In this document: one piece after another, positions 24,136 to 33,843 of the stretch
Position numbering within the stretch: position 1 is the first letter of the stretch
How the letters are laid out: each line of letters starts with the position of its first letter
Assembly (NCBI RefSeq): GCF_001889045.1
Contig: NZ_CP018155.1
Location: 1 to 64,000 of the forward strand
Source: Tenacibaculum todarodis
Lineage (GTDB): Bacteria; Bacteroidota; Bacteroidia; Flavobacteriales; Flavobacteriaceae
Reading direction: 5' to 3'
Length of the DNA stretch: 64,000 bases
Made by a program: the position numbers and the translations under genes
The notes under the pieces: generated by a model
The model's input: only the letters and a program-made list of their open reading frames with translations
Database searches by the model: none
What the model was told of the DNA's origin: nothing

Positions 24136-25638
24136 ATGAAAAAACTACTTTACGCATTAACTTTACTATTACTTATTGCTTCATGTTCTAATGATGAAAT
24201 TCTAGAACAACAAACAATAGATAATCAAGAACTACTTTCAAGAGCTGATATCAATAAAATTATAGATAATTCACTTCAAACTACAGGAGATTTCGATTGG
24301 TCAAAAGCCGATGCAAAAACTATTTATAGTGCTGTTAAATTAGGTGATGGAATTCTAACAATTGGTTATGGTTATTCTTCTGATGAATTTGCTAAATCAT
24401 CATCTTCAAAAGATGTAAAAGATGATATTCTAAATGTTATTTACAAAACGGAAGAGCTAAGTAATACAAAAGCTAGGAGTGAAGCAGAAATATTTTCACA
24501 TGAAGATATAAATGTATTTGATATTCAAATTAAAAACTTTGCAACTGTAGAAAAATTATTAAAACAAGGAAGAGTTAGATACATAGAACCAACAGGATAT
24601 GATTATTTTAATGAGCAAGAAGTACAAGCTCGTTCTTCTAGTTCTTCATCTGGTTCTGGTTGCGGTTATGAGTCTTCAACTTTATCTTCAGCAGATTATA
24701 GAACTATAGCCCCAGGATCAAGAGTTCCTTGGTCTTTTGATGCACATAACATTCCTGCAGCATGGAATCATAGTACAGGAGCAGGTGTAACTGTAGCTGT
24801 AGTAGATTCAGGATTATCTCCTCAACAAAGCTTAATGAACCAAGATTTTAACGATGGAGATTCTTCAGGAAGATTTGTTCAAAAATATGGAACCTTTGTA
24901 GATTCTTGGTGGTCTTGGTCTAATAATTACGACGGTGTGCACGATAAATGTGGTCATGGGACAAGCATGGCATCAGTAGCAACTGCGCCAAGAAATAATA
25001 ACAATTTACCAGTTGGTGTAGCTTACAATGCAAATTTAGTTTCTTATAGAGCAGTAGAAAATGTAATAATTAACGATTATCACGAAAAAAGAGGAGTTTC
25101 AGAAGCTTTAACAGCTTTAGGAAAACGTAGCGATGTAAAAGTAATTTCTATGTCAATAGGTTCTCCATTTAGTATTGGTAAAGTAAAAGATGCCGTAAGA
25201 TATGCGTATGGTAAAGGGAAAATGATAATTGCAGCAGGCGGAACATCAACAAGTTTTACAACTTGGTACGGAGTAATTTTTCCAGCAAGTATGAGCGAAA
25301 CGGTAGCTGTAACAGGTGTAAAAGAAGGTCAATACAGTAAATGTGATGTTTGTCATACAGGTTCTAAAATAGATTTTACGGTACAAATGCAACGTACAAA
25401 TGGTACAAGTAATAAAGTGCCAGTTTTAAGTTATTATAACGGTCAAGCAGATTATGTAGGCGGTTCTTCTGTGGCAACGGCAACAACAGCAGGTATTGCA
25501 GCGTTGGTTTGGGCAAAACACCCAACTTGGTCGCGCACACAAGTATTAAATAAAATGAAGCAATCTGCAGATTTTTATCCAAGTAAACACTCTAAATATG
25601 GCTATGGAAACATAGACGCTTTGGAGGCGGTTCAATAA
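24136..25638 (+). CDS. S8 (subtilisin-like) serine protease, lipoprotein
   Basis: The 500-residue protein has a lipobox LLLIASC at Cys17. A propeptide-like region (residues 18-165) is followed by a Ser/Gly linker (RSSSSSSGSGCGYESS). The catalytic domain shows D in VAVVDSGLSP (about residue 222), H in KCGHGTSMASVA (273) and S in GGSSVATATTAGIAALVW (about 443), with the oxyanion-region IIAAGG. Cys pairs (CGY; KCGHG; KCDVCHTG) may form disulfides. It is likely surface- or periplasm-anchored with a self-cleaved prodomain. A terminator follows at 25659-25690. Confidence 0.9.
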   Translation: MKKLLYALTLLLLIASCSNDEILEQQTIDNQELLSRADINKIIDNSLQTTGDFDWSKADAKTIYSAVKLGDGILTIGYGYSSDEFAKSSSSKDVKDDILNVIYKTEELSNTKARSEAEIFSHEDINVFDIQIKNFATVEKLLKQGRVRYIEPTGYDYFNEQEVQARSSSSSSGSGCGYESSTLSSADYRTIAPGSRVPWSFDAHNIPAAWNHSTGAGVTVAVVDSGLSPQQSLMNQDFNDGDSSGRFVQKYGTFVDSWWSWSNNYDGVHDKCGHGTSMASVATAPRNNNNLPVGVAYNANLVSYRAVENVIINDYHEKRGVSEALTALGKRSDVKVISMSIGSPFSIGKVKDAVRYAYGKGKMIIAAGGTSTSFTTWYGVIFPASMSETVAVTGVKEGQYSKCDVCHTGSKIDFTVQMQRTNGTSNKVPVLSYYNGQADYVGGSSVATATTAGIAALVWAKHPTWSRTQVLNKMKQSADFYPSKHSKYGYGNIDALEAVQ

Positions 25639-25658
25639 TAAACAACTAACTGAACCTA

Positions 25659-25690
25659 AAAGTCTTGTAAGAAATTGCAAGACTTTTTTT
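25659..25690 (+). terminator. Rho-independent terminator after the S8 protease
   Basis: Stem AAGTCTTG (25660-25667) / CAAGACTT (25678-25685), with a 10-base loop and a T7 tract, lies 21 bases after the stop codon. Confidence 0.85.
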
Positions 25691-25721
25691 ATTTTTATGG
25701 AATAATTTTTGCTTTATATTT

Positions 25722-25798
25722 GGGCGTTCGAGCGGGCTTTCCATTATATCTTTTTTTGAGAAAAACAAAAAAAGGATGTCATTACAATCCCTAACGCA
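25722..25798 (+). repeat. Dispersed structured repeat, copy B
   Basis: This has the same 16 leading bases as copy A (GGGCGTTCGAGCGGGC) and ends CAATCCCTAACGC. The middle is a hairpin, ATCTTTTTTT ... AAAAAAAGGAT, like copy D. It lies between the S8 protease terminator and the DUF4136 gene and overlaps a TATATTTG (-7-like) box at its left edge (25716-25723). Confidence 0.75.
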
Positions 25799-25828
25799 AA
25801 ACCGAGCAATCAATAAAAAAAGAAAAAA

Positions 25829-26353
25829 ATGAAACATTTAAAATACCTTTTACTATTCTTAGTTGTAGCCTGTTCATCACCAAAAATTGTATATGATTAT
25901 GATACACAAGAAGATTTTACAACATATAAAACCTTTAATTTTTTTAGTGATGCAGGAAAAGGATTAAACGATTTTGATATAAAAAGAATAGAATCAACTA
26001 TAGAAAATACACTTAATAAACAAGGTTTAAAATTATCAGAAACACCAGATTTTTATATTAATTATTCATCTAAAGAATTAGAAAAAGAAGAAGACAATAA
26101 TGTAGGAGTTGGAATTGGAGGAGGAAATGGCGGATTTGGAATTGGTGTTTCAACCGGTATTTCACTTGGTGCAGAAAAAAGGTTACAGCAATTAACAATA
26201 GATTTTGTTTCTGCAAAAGAAGATCAACTATTCTGGCAATCTATTTCAGAAAGTTTATTAAAAGTAAAAGCAGCACCAGAAGAAAGAACTAAACATTATC
26301 AATCTTTACTACCAAAAGTGTTTTCTGAATTCCCTCCAAAAAAGAAAAAATAA
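25829..26353 (+). CDS. DUF4136 domain lipoprotein
   Basis: The 174-residue protein has a lipobox at LFLVVACSS. The DUF4136 pattern follows: YDYDTQEDFTTYKTFNFF, FDIKRIESTIENTLNKQGLKL and PDFYINY. A Gly-rich stretch of about 25 residues follows (GVGIGGGNGGFGIGVSTG), then TIDFVSAKEDQLFWQSISE. The function is unknown; it is a small envelope-anchored protein common in Bacteroidota and Proteobacteria. It overlaps the TfoX-like gene by one base (TAATG), so the two are co-translated. Confidence 0.82.
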   Translation: MKHLKYLLLFLVVACSSPKIVYDYDTQEDFTTYKTFNFFSDAGKGLNDFDIKRIESTIENTLNKQGLKLSETPDFYINYSSKELEKEEDNNVGVGIGGGNGGFGIGVSTGISLGAEKRLQQLTIDFVSAKEDQLFWQSISESLLKVKAAPEERTKHYQSLLPKVFSEFPPKKKK

Positions 26354-26709
26354 TGGCCTATAATGAGTTTTTAGTTGATAGAGTAGCTCAGTTTTTTAGA
26401 GAAAAAAGTATTCATTTTAATGCTAAAAAAATGTTTGGCGGATTTGTTTTTATGATAGACAATAAAATGTGTGTTGGAGTAATGAAAGACCAAATCATGG
26501 CTAGAATTAATCCTGATATTTTTGAAAAATCTATATTAAAGGAAGGTTGTAAACCAATGGACTTTACAGGAAAAAAAATGAAAGGATTTGTTTATTTAAG
26601 TGATGAAGCCATAGATTTGGAAGACGATTTACATTATTGGTTGCAACTAGCATTAGACTTTAATCCGTTAGCAAAAGCAAGTAAAAAAAGAAAATCCTCT
26701 AAAAGTTAA
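26353..26709 (+). CDS. TfoX/Sxy N-terminal-domain protein
   Basis: The 118-residue protein is typical of the TfoX N-terminal domain: FLVDRVAQFF, KKMFGGFVFMIDNKMCVGVMKDQIMARI, the late GKKMKGFVYLSDEAID, and a Lys-rich end. Full-length TfoX regulates competence in Gammaproteobacteria. This stand-alone domain in Bacteroidota has no proven role and lacks the C-terminal half. It is coupled to the DUF4136 lipoprotein gene and ends with a strong terminator. Confidence 0.82.
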   Translation: MAYNEFLVDRVAQFFREKSIHFNAKKMFGGFVFMIDNKMCVGVMKDQIMARINPDIFEKSILKEGCKPMDFTGKKMKGFVYLSDEAIDLEDDLHYWLQLALDFNPLAKASKKRKSSKS

Positions 26710-26727
26710 TTTAGAGGATTTTTTTAT
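26693..26727. terminator. Bidirectional Rho-independent terminator
   Basis: An 11-bp stem (AATCCTCTAAA at 26693-26703 with TTTAGAGGATT at 26710-26720) has T7 on the right and an A-rich flank on the left. It overlaps the end of the TfoX-like gene and serves the convergent outer-membrane protein gene too. Confidence 0.85.
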
Positions 26728-26745
26728 ATTGTAATAAGAGTTTTC

Positions 26746-27192
26746 TTAAAACTGATATTTTACAGAAAGTGCAACATCAGAATTTAAACCGCTTAAACCT
26801 CCAGAAATTCCAATTTCTGGTCTGTAATCTACAGAAAGTAATATTGGAGTATCAAAATCATATTCAATACCAACAACACCTGCAGCATAAATTCCAGTTC
26901 CTCCAGCTGAAACTATTCCACCACCAGCACCAGCGTACCAGTTAAACTTGTCTTCTAAATTCCAAACCCATTGGTATAAACCAGTTGCTTTAAAATTTGT
27001 AAATTCATTAGCCAAACCTAAATCAATTTCTAAACGATTGTTTTCTCCTAATGCTCTTTGGTAGGTAATTTCTCCACCAACTCCGTTTCCACCACTAAAG
27101 CGTAAACCGATTGCGTTTTCAGAAATATCTTGTGCATTTGCAGAAAAAGCTCCTGCGATAATTAATCCTAAACTTAAAAGTATTTTTTTCAT
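26746..27192 (-). CDS. Small outer-membrane beta-barrel protein
   Basis: The protein is about 148 residues from ATG 27192 (MKKILLSLGLIIAGAFSANAQ, a clean signal peptide); the longer frame adds nine residues. The mature part is alternating strands with Gly/aromatic girdles (AIGLRFSGGNGVGGEITYQRAL, GLYQWVWNL, YAAGVVGIEYDF, VDYRPEIG) and ends in the barrel-type YQF. It is an eight-stranded porin-like or OmpW/OmpX-like protein of unknown cargo. It is 37 bases downstream of the macroglobulin gene on the same strand, so it may share its transcript. Confidence 0.75.
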   Translation of the reverse strand: MKKILLSLGLIIAGAFSANAQDISENAIGLRFSGGNGVGGEITYQRALGENNRLEIDLGLANEFTNFKATGLYQWVWNLEDKFNWYAGAGGGIVSAGGTGIYAAGVVGIEYDFDTPILLSVDYRPEIGISGGLSGLNSDVALSVKYQF

Positions 27193-27229
27193 AATTGTAT
27201 TTTTAATATGAGGTTGCAAATATACAACG

Positions 27230-30200
27230 CTATTTTACATTAATTCTAATTCCTTCACTATTACTACTAAATTCTGGAGCATACATGCTTTGTATTGTTG
27301 TAATTCCGTTGCTAAAGTTACCAGCATTATTTACACGAACATCGTATTCAAAAACATAGACTCCTTTAGGTAAACGATCAAAAAAGAAATTTGTTGCCGC
27401 ATCTTTTGTACTTTCATAATATCCCAAACCATCTTGCCATTTATATTGGGATAAAACATTTATAGGTTCTACTCCAGAAGCTCGCATGTCTTTCATATGA
27501 ATAAATTCTATTGCTCTATCTACACGTAGTTCTATGCGAACAGTAATTAAATCACCTATATTTAATTCGGTATTCTCTTTAATTTCTTGTAATTCTTTTC
27601 CTGTATCTGAATTTACTTTTAAGAATAGTTTTTTCTTCAATTTTAAAGGAGTTTCAGCTGAGGTTATTTTGTCTAAATCTTCAAAATATTGCCAATACAA
27701 ACCGCCCCAAGCAATTCCATTTCCTTTTTTAGCAATTGTTACATCTGCCATTTTTGGTGTAATTTCTTGTGCATTCCACGACGTTTTAAAATAACCAGTT
27801 CCAGCTTCTATTGCAATGTCTTTCATTTTTGAAGGTTCAATTTTTATATCACCTAAATTAATATCAACCATATCAGTTATAGAAATCCAATCGCTTCCGT
27901 TTAATAATAATGCATATACAGCTTCAGATGTTGCTTTGGTAGTTTTCCAACTATTTGTTTGCTTATTCTTTAGCAGCCAGATTTTTAGATTATCGATATT
28001 ATTCAGATTCCTCTTCGCACTTTCAGGCTCATTCGGAATGACACCAACTTCAGAAAACGTTTCAATCATCAATGCTTGTGTTTCTACAGGTGCTTGATAA
28101 TAGTAATAACCAGCAGTGTTTTCTTTCCAATACATTCCTAATTCATCAGAAGTAATACTATTTTCTTCTAGCGATTTTACAATTTTATTGGCAATAGATT
28201 TTTCTCCAGTTCTAAACTGAATCAATGCAATTTGCCCTTTTGCGTACAAGTTGTAATCGTTCCAATAAGTTGCAGATTGTTGTGTATAATAATCAACAGC
28301 TTCTCTGGTTTTCTTGTTGAATTGTTTATCAATATAAAAACTACGCATGTATAAATATTGTAAAGCGAAATAACTTAGATGATTTTGTTTTAAGAATTCC
28401 TCATACTTTTTCTGACCGTTTTTAGCTTTAATTTTTGCAGCTCTTTTTAATAAATCGTCATATTTTTCAACAATTTCTTCATCCAAAAATTGAACAGCTT
28501 TATCAAGCATTTGTTGTGTGTCTTTGTCTAAATCTGTTACACCTAATTTTTGTAAATGCCCAAAACCAGAAGCAATGTAGTTTGTAATAAAAGCACTCGG
28601 ATATCTTCCGCCTTTAAACCAAGGGAAACCACCAGAATTCATCTGAATTTCTTGTAACTTCTTAATAGATTTTGATTGCTCATCCTTCATTTTCGATAAA
28701 TCGAACAACAACGCAATTCGTTTCTTTTGTTCCGTTTCCGATTGCGAATCACGCAACCAAGGCGTTTCTTGAATGATTAACGATTTTAATTCTTGATTCT
28801 TCTCTAAATTACTTAATAAAGCATCCGAAGATTTCCATTGAGTAAAAACTTCTTGAATTTTCTGATTCGAATTTGCAACATGCGTAGCCAACGTATTTGC
28901 GTAATATCTAGAGAAAGTTTGCTCTGCACATTCATATGGATATTCCATTAAATACGGTAACGCTTGTATTGCGTACCAAGCTGGATTAGACGTCATCTCC
29001 AACGTTAATTTATGGTTACTTAATGTTGATGAACTGTTATTCTTCAACTTATCTAACGTAAATGTTTTTGTCTGATTTGAACGAATCCACATTGGTAACG
29101 TTTCTGTAACCAGCATTCTGTTTGTTAAAACAGGCAATGCATTTTGTTCTCCATCGGAAAAATCGCCAGCTTTTGCAATTACTTTATATTGAACTGCTCC
29201 AATGTTTTCAGGAATTGATAATGTCCAAGAAACATTTGTGTTTCCGTTTTTATCTACTGTAAAGTTTTTGTTTTTCTCTAAATTGTTTAAAGCGGTATTA
29301 ATTTCTGCGCCAGTAATTGCATTGGTAAGTTGTAATTGCGCAAAACCATTTAATATTTCTTCTGTTAAATTACTGATTTTAGAACTGAAGATAATTTTAT
29401 CTCCTTCACGTAAAAAACGAGGTGCATTTGGTACAACCATTAACTCTTTTTGCGTTACTGCTTTTAATGTTTTAGTTGCCGATTGCAATGTTTTTGTATG
29501 TGCTAACAATTGCAATTTCCAACGTGTTAATGCTTCTGGAGCTGTAAATTTAAAACTCACGTTTCCTTTTTTATCTGTTTGTAACTGCGGAAAAAAGAAG
29601 GCGGTTTCTTGGAGGTTTTTACGTGCTTTTACATTAGCTAACTCCGAATCTAATTTTGCTTGACCAGATTTTGTTGTGATAATTACAACGCCGTTTACTG
29701 CTTTTTGACCATAAATTGCCACTGCATCAACTCCTTTAATAACAGACATTTCTGCAACAAGATCCATATTTAAATTATTAAGGTCACTAGTCTTAACTAT
29801 TTTTCCGTCAATAACTACTAGAGGTGTTTTTCCATTTTCAATAGAACCAATTCCTCGAATCATTATTTTAGGTGCATTTCCAGGTTGAGCACTATCATTC
29901 ATTATGGAAACTCCCGAAACTTGACCTTCAAGAGCATCAGAAACTTTACTTACAGATCCAGTATATGATTTTTTAGTTGTTGTTCCATAACCAATTACTA
30001 CAACTTCATCTAAAGCATCTTCTTCTATAGATTCTACAATATTTACATTTCCTTTTCGCATCATCATACGCATTCTATTATTTCCAAAATGAAGCCCAAA
30101 CCAATTCAAAGCATCATATTGGTTATTTGGAATTGAATAATACATATTGTGGTTATTCCTAATATGAAAATTTGTATTTCCAAAACTATGGCTTGCAGAA

Positions 30201-33200
30201 CTTCTGTTATAAGAATAATACGCTGCAGGTTGTTGAATTGGATTAAATTGCCAATTATGTTGTTTAAATTCATCTAAAGAAGCATCGTACATGGAAGCTA
30301 AAACTTCAGCAGCAACTTTATCGTTTTTGTCATTTTTAATGGTGAAACTCCAAGTTTGTTCTGCTCCAGGTTGTAACTTATCTCTAAATGTTTTAGTTTC
30401 TATCGCAATAGATGTTTCTTTTTTATGAGGAACAGTTATAACTAAGTTTCCACGATTAAAATCGTTATAATTTACATAATGATAACGAATTGCAAATCCG
30501 CCAATGTCTTCTTTTTTAACAGGAATTTTTAACGTCTTAATTTCATTGTTCAAACGAACAATATGCGTTTTTTCAATTTTGTGATTGCGTTCAATTTGTA
30601 CAACAACACTAATGTCTTTAGAAGCAGAACCAATTTTTAATTCAACATTTTCGCCAACTAAATAATTTGTTTTATTCGGATTTATACTAAATAATTTACT
30701 GTCTGAAACTATTTCTTCTGAAGGACTAAAAACAGTGAAACGCGCTTCTTCTTTTACTTTTTGACCAAATTTATCTTGCGATTCCACAATGGCAATATAG
30801 TTTCCTGAACCACCTAACCATTTTTTTATGTTTTTTAATTTAATTTCTTTAGATTTATCTGTATTGAAATTAGTTTTAAAAACTAAAACTCCTTTTTCCC
30901 AATTTTTATCATTTGCTTCATTATTTGTATACGGTTCATGCGGAAAGAGTTTTCTGAATTCAGTTTCAGAAATATCTTGATAATCTGGTGCGTTCCAAGA
31001 TCGCTTTCTTAACGGATTTTTAGGTGCTTGTAATTTGTGAATTTTTAAAGTTCCTTTAGCAGCTACAAATTCACCATTTAGGTTTTCAGTTGTTATAGTT
31101 ACCGTATTATCTTTCTCGTTTTTATTAATTTTTTGAGCAATGGAAAGTTTTGCTACTAATGCATGATAACCAATTTTTACTGTTGTAGTTGCGCTGCGAG
31201 TTTCTCCGTTTACGTCCGTTACATCGGCAGAGATTTCATAGGTGAAAATTGGTAAACTTTCTTTTGAAACACTTTCGTCAGGCAATGCTTTAAAAATGAT
31301 TTTAAATTCGCCTTTAGCATCTGTAATACTTTCTCCATGCGTAATTTCTTGCGCTTCAGAAGAAAAATTTGGTCTTCTCCAATACCACCAACTTGGATAC
31401 TGTACTTTTCTATGCACACGATACACCACTTTTGCATCGGTAATATTTGAACCCGCAAAAGCTTTTGCAAATCCGTTTATGGTAATACTATCGTTTAATC
31501 TAAAGGTTTCTGTAGTTGGTTTAAATTCGGTTTTAAACTTTGGTCTTTTGTATTCTTCAACTGAAATAACAATATTATTATCATTAAAATAAATATTATC
31601 AACGTCATATTTACTTTCGTCAATTTTATCACTTCCTTCTAATTCAATTGAATATTCTCCAGTTAAGCCATTATTTGGAAGTCTAAATTCTCCAGCAACC
31701 GAACCAAATTCATTTAGTTTTAATTCTAAATTTTTTACTTCTTGATCATTAACATCAGATAAAATTATTTTCACATATTCATTTGTGAAAACTTCAGATT
31801 TTTCATTTTGTTTTTTTAATACAATTGCCTTAAAATAAACAGTTTGTCCAGGTCTATAAATACTTCTATCTGTAAAAATAAAAGGTTTAATTTCTATTTC
31901 ATTATCAACCTTTTTGTTGGAGTTATCGCGATGTTGGTATAAGTAATAATCACCAAAAGTTGCAGTATCATTATTATGATTGACTGTGATAACAACTTGA
32001 TTATGACGAGCAGCACTTTTATAGCTGAAAAATCCGTTTTTATCGGTAGTGAAATTTTTATTTATTGGTGTATTATATCTGCTTGTGTTGTAGTTTTTAA
32101 GATTTATGGAAGCATTTTTAATAGGTGCCCCGTTGTTTCTATCTACAATTTGATACGTATAAATCCCGTTGTTGTTCGCTTCTACCAATGCTAAATTGGT
32201 AACTTGCATGTTTACAGTTCCAAAGATTGATTTGTCATTTAAATCAGTACTTTCAGAAGCAACAATTAAATAATTTCCTTGTGCCATTTTTGGAACAATA
32301 ACTTCCGTTGTGTGTTGTAGATAATCATGTTCATTTCTTAAAGTGGCGTTCCAAGAAGTTACTTTGTCAAGTTTATTTATAAAATTGATTTTAGCAGAAT
32401 CTTGATGCGTTCTGTTTAGTTTCTCTAATTGCGTCTTATTGATTTTATATGCTGAAAAATTTAGCTTGTCAACGTTTTTATAACTGATTAATAAACGAGA
32501 ATTTGTATCAATTGGTACATACTTTTCTGAAGTTATATGTAAACTCTTATTCTTTATTTGTGCTTTTAAAGCAATACACTTTTTTGCGCCATTACTTTCT
32601 GGAAATTTCTCAATAATCGAATTACAAATAGCTAATGCTTCTTTGTTTTTAAAACGATGTTCTGTATTGTTTTCTGCTGAATAAGAATTGGCTTGTTGTT
32701 GATAAATCTGCGCAATTTCAAAAGCATATAATCCGCTTTCTTGGTTGTTTTTATGTTTCTCTTGAGAGTCTTTTAAGGTTTGTAAAAAAAGTACTTCCTT
32801 ATTATTGAAAGTTGCGTGTTGTTTTACAAAATGCAAACGTTGTAAATCTACATCAACCAAAGCGGTTGGATTTTTATCTGCTAAATGAAAACCAATTAAA
32901 TCTTGATAGATTTTTAAAGCATTAAACTCTAAAGACAAACTGTCTTTTGTCTCTAAATTTAAATGAGAAAATGTAGTTGCTTCGTCTATAAATTTAGCAT
33001 TATCAATTGTAAATTGATACGCTGGTTTTGTAATATTATTTTCTGGAGTTTTATAAAATGATAATGCATTATGCGCTAAAAAATCATATAACGTTGGTCT
33101 GAATTCTTTAGAACCTTTTACAACATGTAGAATGTCTGCAAATTGATGCACATCAACTTTTTGCAATAATAATTTTTCTTCTAAAGATGCTTCATAATAC

Positions 33201-33655
33201 GTATGAATTTCTGTAAAAAGAGTGTTTAAATCCCAGGTTCTAAAATCGTTTTCATCAACTTTTTCACTTGTTTTTGTACGTTGGTAAAATTTCCATCTAT
33301 TTTGATTAAAATATTGCCAATGTAAATTAGCTAAAACATTTTGTAGTACATTTTTTGTTGGAAAACTACTTTTTTCAATCTGATTTTTAAATTGATTAAC
33401 AACTTTTAATTGTGCATCTTCCTCCAAAATTAATGCAAACTTGCTTTTATAGAATAACGTTTTTACAATCTGTGAAGAATTGTTGTTCTTTTCTGCTTTA
33501 GCGTAAATATCTTCTACAACTTTTAAAGCCGATTTTGGTAAATTATCAACTTCAAATTTGTGTACTTTTTCCCACAAACTTGTAAAGTTTTCTTGAGCGT
33601 TTAAGTTAGTTGCAAATAATAATATCATCAGTAATAAAGGTGTAATTCTTTTCAT
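27230..33655 (-). CDS. Alpha-2-macroglobulin family protein with embedded SusC-type TonB plug domain
   Basis: The 2141-residue secreted protein has a signal peptide ending NLNAQE and an N-terminal helical region to about 380. MG domains follow, with the MG2 signature FIFTDRSIYRPGQTVYFKA near residue 600. A segment at about 1210-1330 reads like a SusC plug: DEVVVIGYGTTTKKS, then MIRGIGSI, PLVVIDGK, and AIYGQKAVNGVVIITTKSG. Right after it the A2M domain starts (FFFPQLQTDKKGNVSFKFTAPEALTRWKL), and the thioester motif CAEQ lies near residue 1575, followed by the helical thioester domain and a receptor-binding-like end. The family traps proteases with a thioester and a bait region, and the plug sits where the bait would be expected. 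The reading frame is unbroken. Confidence 0.88.
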   Translation of the reverse strand: MKRITPLLLMILLFATNLNAQENFTSLWEKVHKFEVDNLPKSALKVVEDIYAKAEKNNNSSQIVKTLFYKSKFALILEEDAQLKVVNQFKNQIEKSSFPTKNVLQNVLANLHWQYFNQNRWKFYQRTKTSEKVDENDFRTWDLNTLFTEIHTYYEASLEEKLLLQKVDVHQFADILHVVKGSKEFRPTLYDFLAHNALSFYKTPENNITKPAYQFTIDNAKFIDEATTFSHLNLETKDSLSLEFNALKIYQDLIGFHLADKNPTALVDVDLQRLHFVKQHATFNNKEVLFLQTLKDSQEKHKNNQESGLYAFEIAQIYQQQANSYSAENNTEHRFKNKEALAICNSIIEKFPESNGAKKCIALKAQIKNKSLHITSEKYVPIDTNSRLLISYKNVDKLNFSAYKINKTQLEKLNRTHQDSAKINFINKLDKVTSWNATLRNEHDYLQHTTEVIVPKMAQGNYLIVASESTDLNDKSIFGTVNMQVTNLALVEANNNGIYTYQIVDRNNGAPIKNASINLKNYNTSRYNTPINKNFTTDKNGFFSYKSAARHNQVVITVNHNNDTATFGDYYLYQHRDNSNKKVDNEIEIKPFIFTDRSIYRPGQTVYFKAIVLKKQNEKSEVFTNEYVKIILSDVNDQEVKNLELKLNEFGSVAGEFRLPNNGLTGEYSIELEGSDKIDESKYDVDNIYFNDNNIVISVEEYKRPKFKTEFKPTTETFRLNDSITINGFAKAFAGSNITDAKVVYRVHRKVQYPSWWYWRRPNFSSEAQEITHGESITDAKGEFKIIFKALPDESVSKESLPIFTYEISADVTDVNGETRSATTTVKIGYHALVAKLSIAQKINKNEKDNTVTITTENLNGEFVAAKGTLKIHKLQAPKNPLRKRSWNAPDYQDISETEFRKLFPHEPYTNNEANDKNWEKGVLVFKTNFNTDKSKEIKLKNIKKWLGGSGNYIAIVESQDKFGQKVKEEARFTVFSPSEEIVSDSKLFSINPNKTNYLVGENVELKIGSASKDISVVVQIERNHKIEKTHIVRLNNEIKTLKIPVKKEDIGGFAIRYHYVNYNDFNRGNLVITVPHKKETSIAIETKTFRDKLQPGAEQTWSFTIKNDKNDKVAAEVLASMYDASLDEFKQHNWQFNPIQQPAAYYSYNRSSASHSFGNTNFHIRNNHNMYYSIPNNQYDALNWFGLHFGNNRMRMMMRKGNVNIVESIEEDALDEVVVIGYGTTTKKSYTGSVSKVSDALEGQVSGVSIMNDSAQPGNAPKIMIRGIGSIENGKTPLVVIDGKIVKTSDLNNLNMDLVAEMSVIKGVDAVAIYGQKAVNGVVIITTKSGQAKLDSELANVKARKNLQETAFFFPQLQTDKKGNVSFKFTAPEALTRWKLQLLAHTKTLQSATKTLKAVTQKELMVVPNAPRFLREGDKIIFSSKISNLTEEILNGFAQLQLTNAITGAEINTALNNLEKNKNFTVDKNGNTNVSWTLSIPENIGAVQYKVIAKAGDFSDGEQNALPVLTNRMLVTETLPMWIRSNQTKTFTLDKLKNNSSSTLSNHKLTLEMTSNPAWYAIQALPYLMEYPYECAEQTFSRYYANTLATHVANSNQKIQEVFTQWKSSDALLSNLEKNQELKSLIIQETPWLRDSQSETEQKKRIALLFDLSKMKDEQSKSIKKLQEIQMNSGGFPWFKGGRYPSAFITNYIASGFGHLQKLGVTDLDKDTQQMLDKAVQFLDEEIVEKYDDLLKRAAKIKAKNGQKKYEEFLKQNHLSYFALQYLYMRSFYIDKQFNKKTREAVDYYTQQSATYWNDYNLYAKGQIALIQFRTGEKSIANKIVKSLEENSITSDELGMYWKENTAGYYYYQAPVETQALMIETFSEVGVIPNEPESAKRNLNNIDNLKIWLLKNKQTNSWKTTKATSEAVYALLLNGSDWISITDMVDINLGDIKIEPSKMKDIAIEAGTGYFKTSWNAQEITPKMADVTIAKKGNGIAWGGLYWQYFEDLDKITSAETPLKLKKKLFLKVNSDTGKELQEIKENTELNIGDLITVRIELRVDRAIEFIHMKDMRASGVEPINVLSQYKWQDGLGYYESTKDAATNFFFDRLPKGVYVFEYDVRVNNAGNFSNGITTIQSMYAPEFSSNSEGIRINVK

Positions 33656-33843
33656 AATCTAAATGTTTTACAAATCAAAAGACCAATTATTTATAAAAAT
33701 ACACAATCTAAATTGCGTGAATAGGTCTTTTTAATACGTAAACGTAACTTTTCAATGAGTTTCGGTTTAAAGATAGTTAAATCTACTTTGGTTTTGTATT
33801 TTTGATTTTTGTTGAAAATTCATCAATTATAAATTATTAGTAA

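Noticed and set aside
27534-28097. Two antisense frames (86 and 93 residues) inside the macroglobulin gene
   Set aside because: They are shadows of a strong coding frame, with no start context or protein-like pattern.
29202-29663. 153-residue antisense frame inside the macroglobulin gene
   Set aside because: It lies opposite the A2M domain. Its Cys/Phe-rich composition is what the reverse complement of a Lys/Glu-rich frame gives.
29665-30030. SusC plug region as a separate gene or gene fragment
   Set aside because: The macroglobulin frame runs through it without a stop, and no start or promoter sits at its edge.
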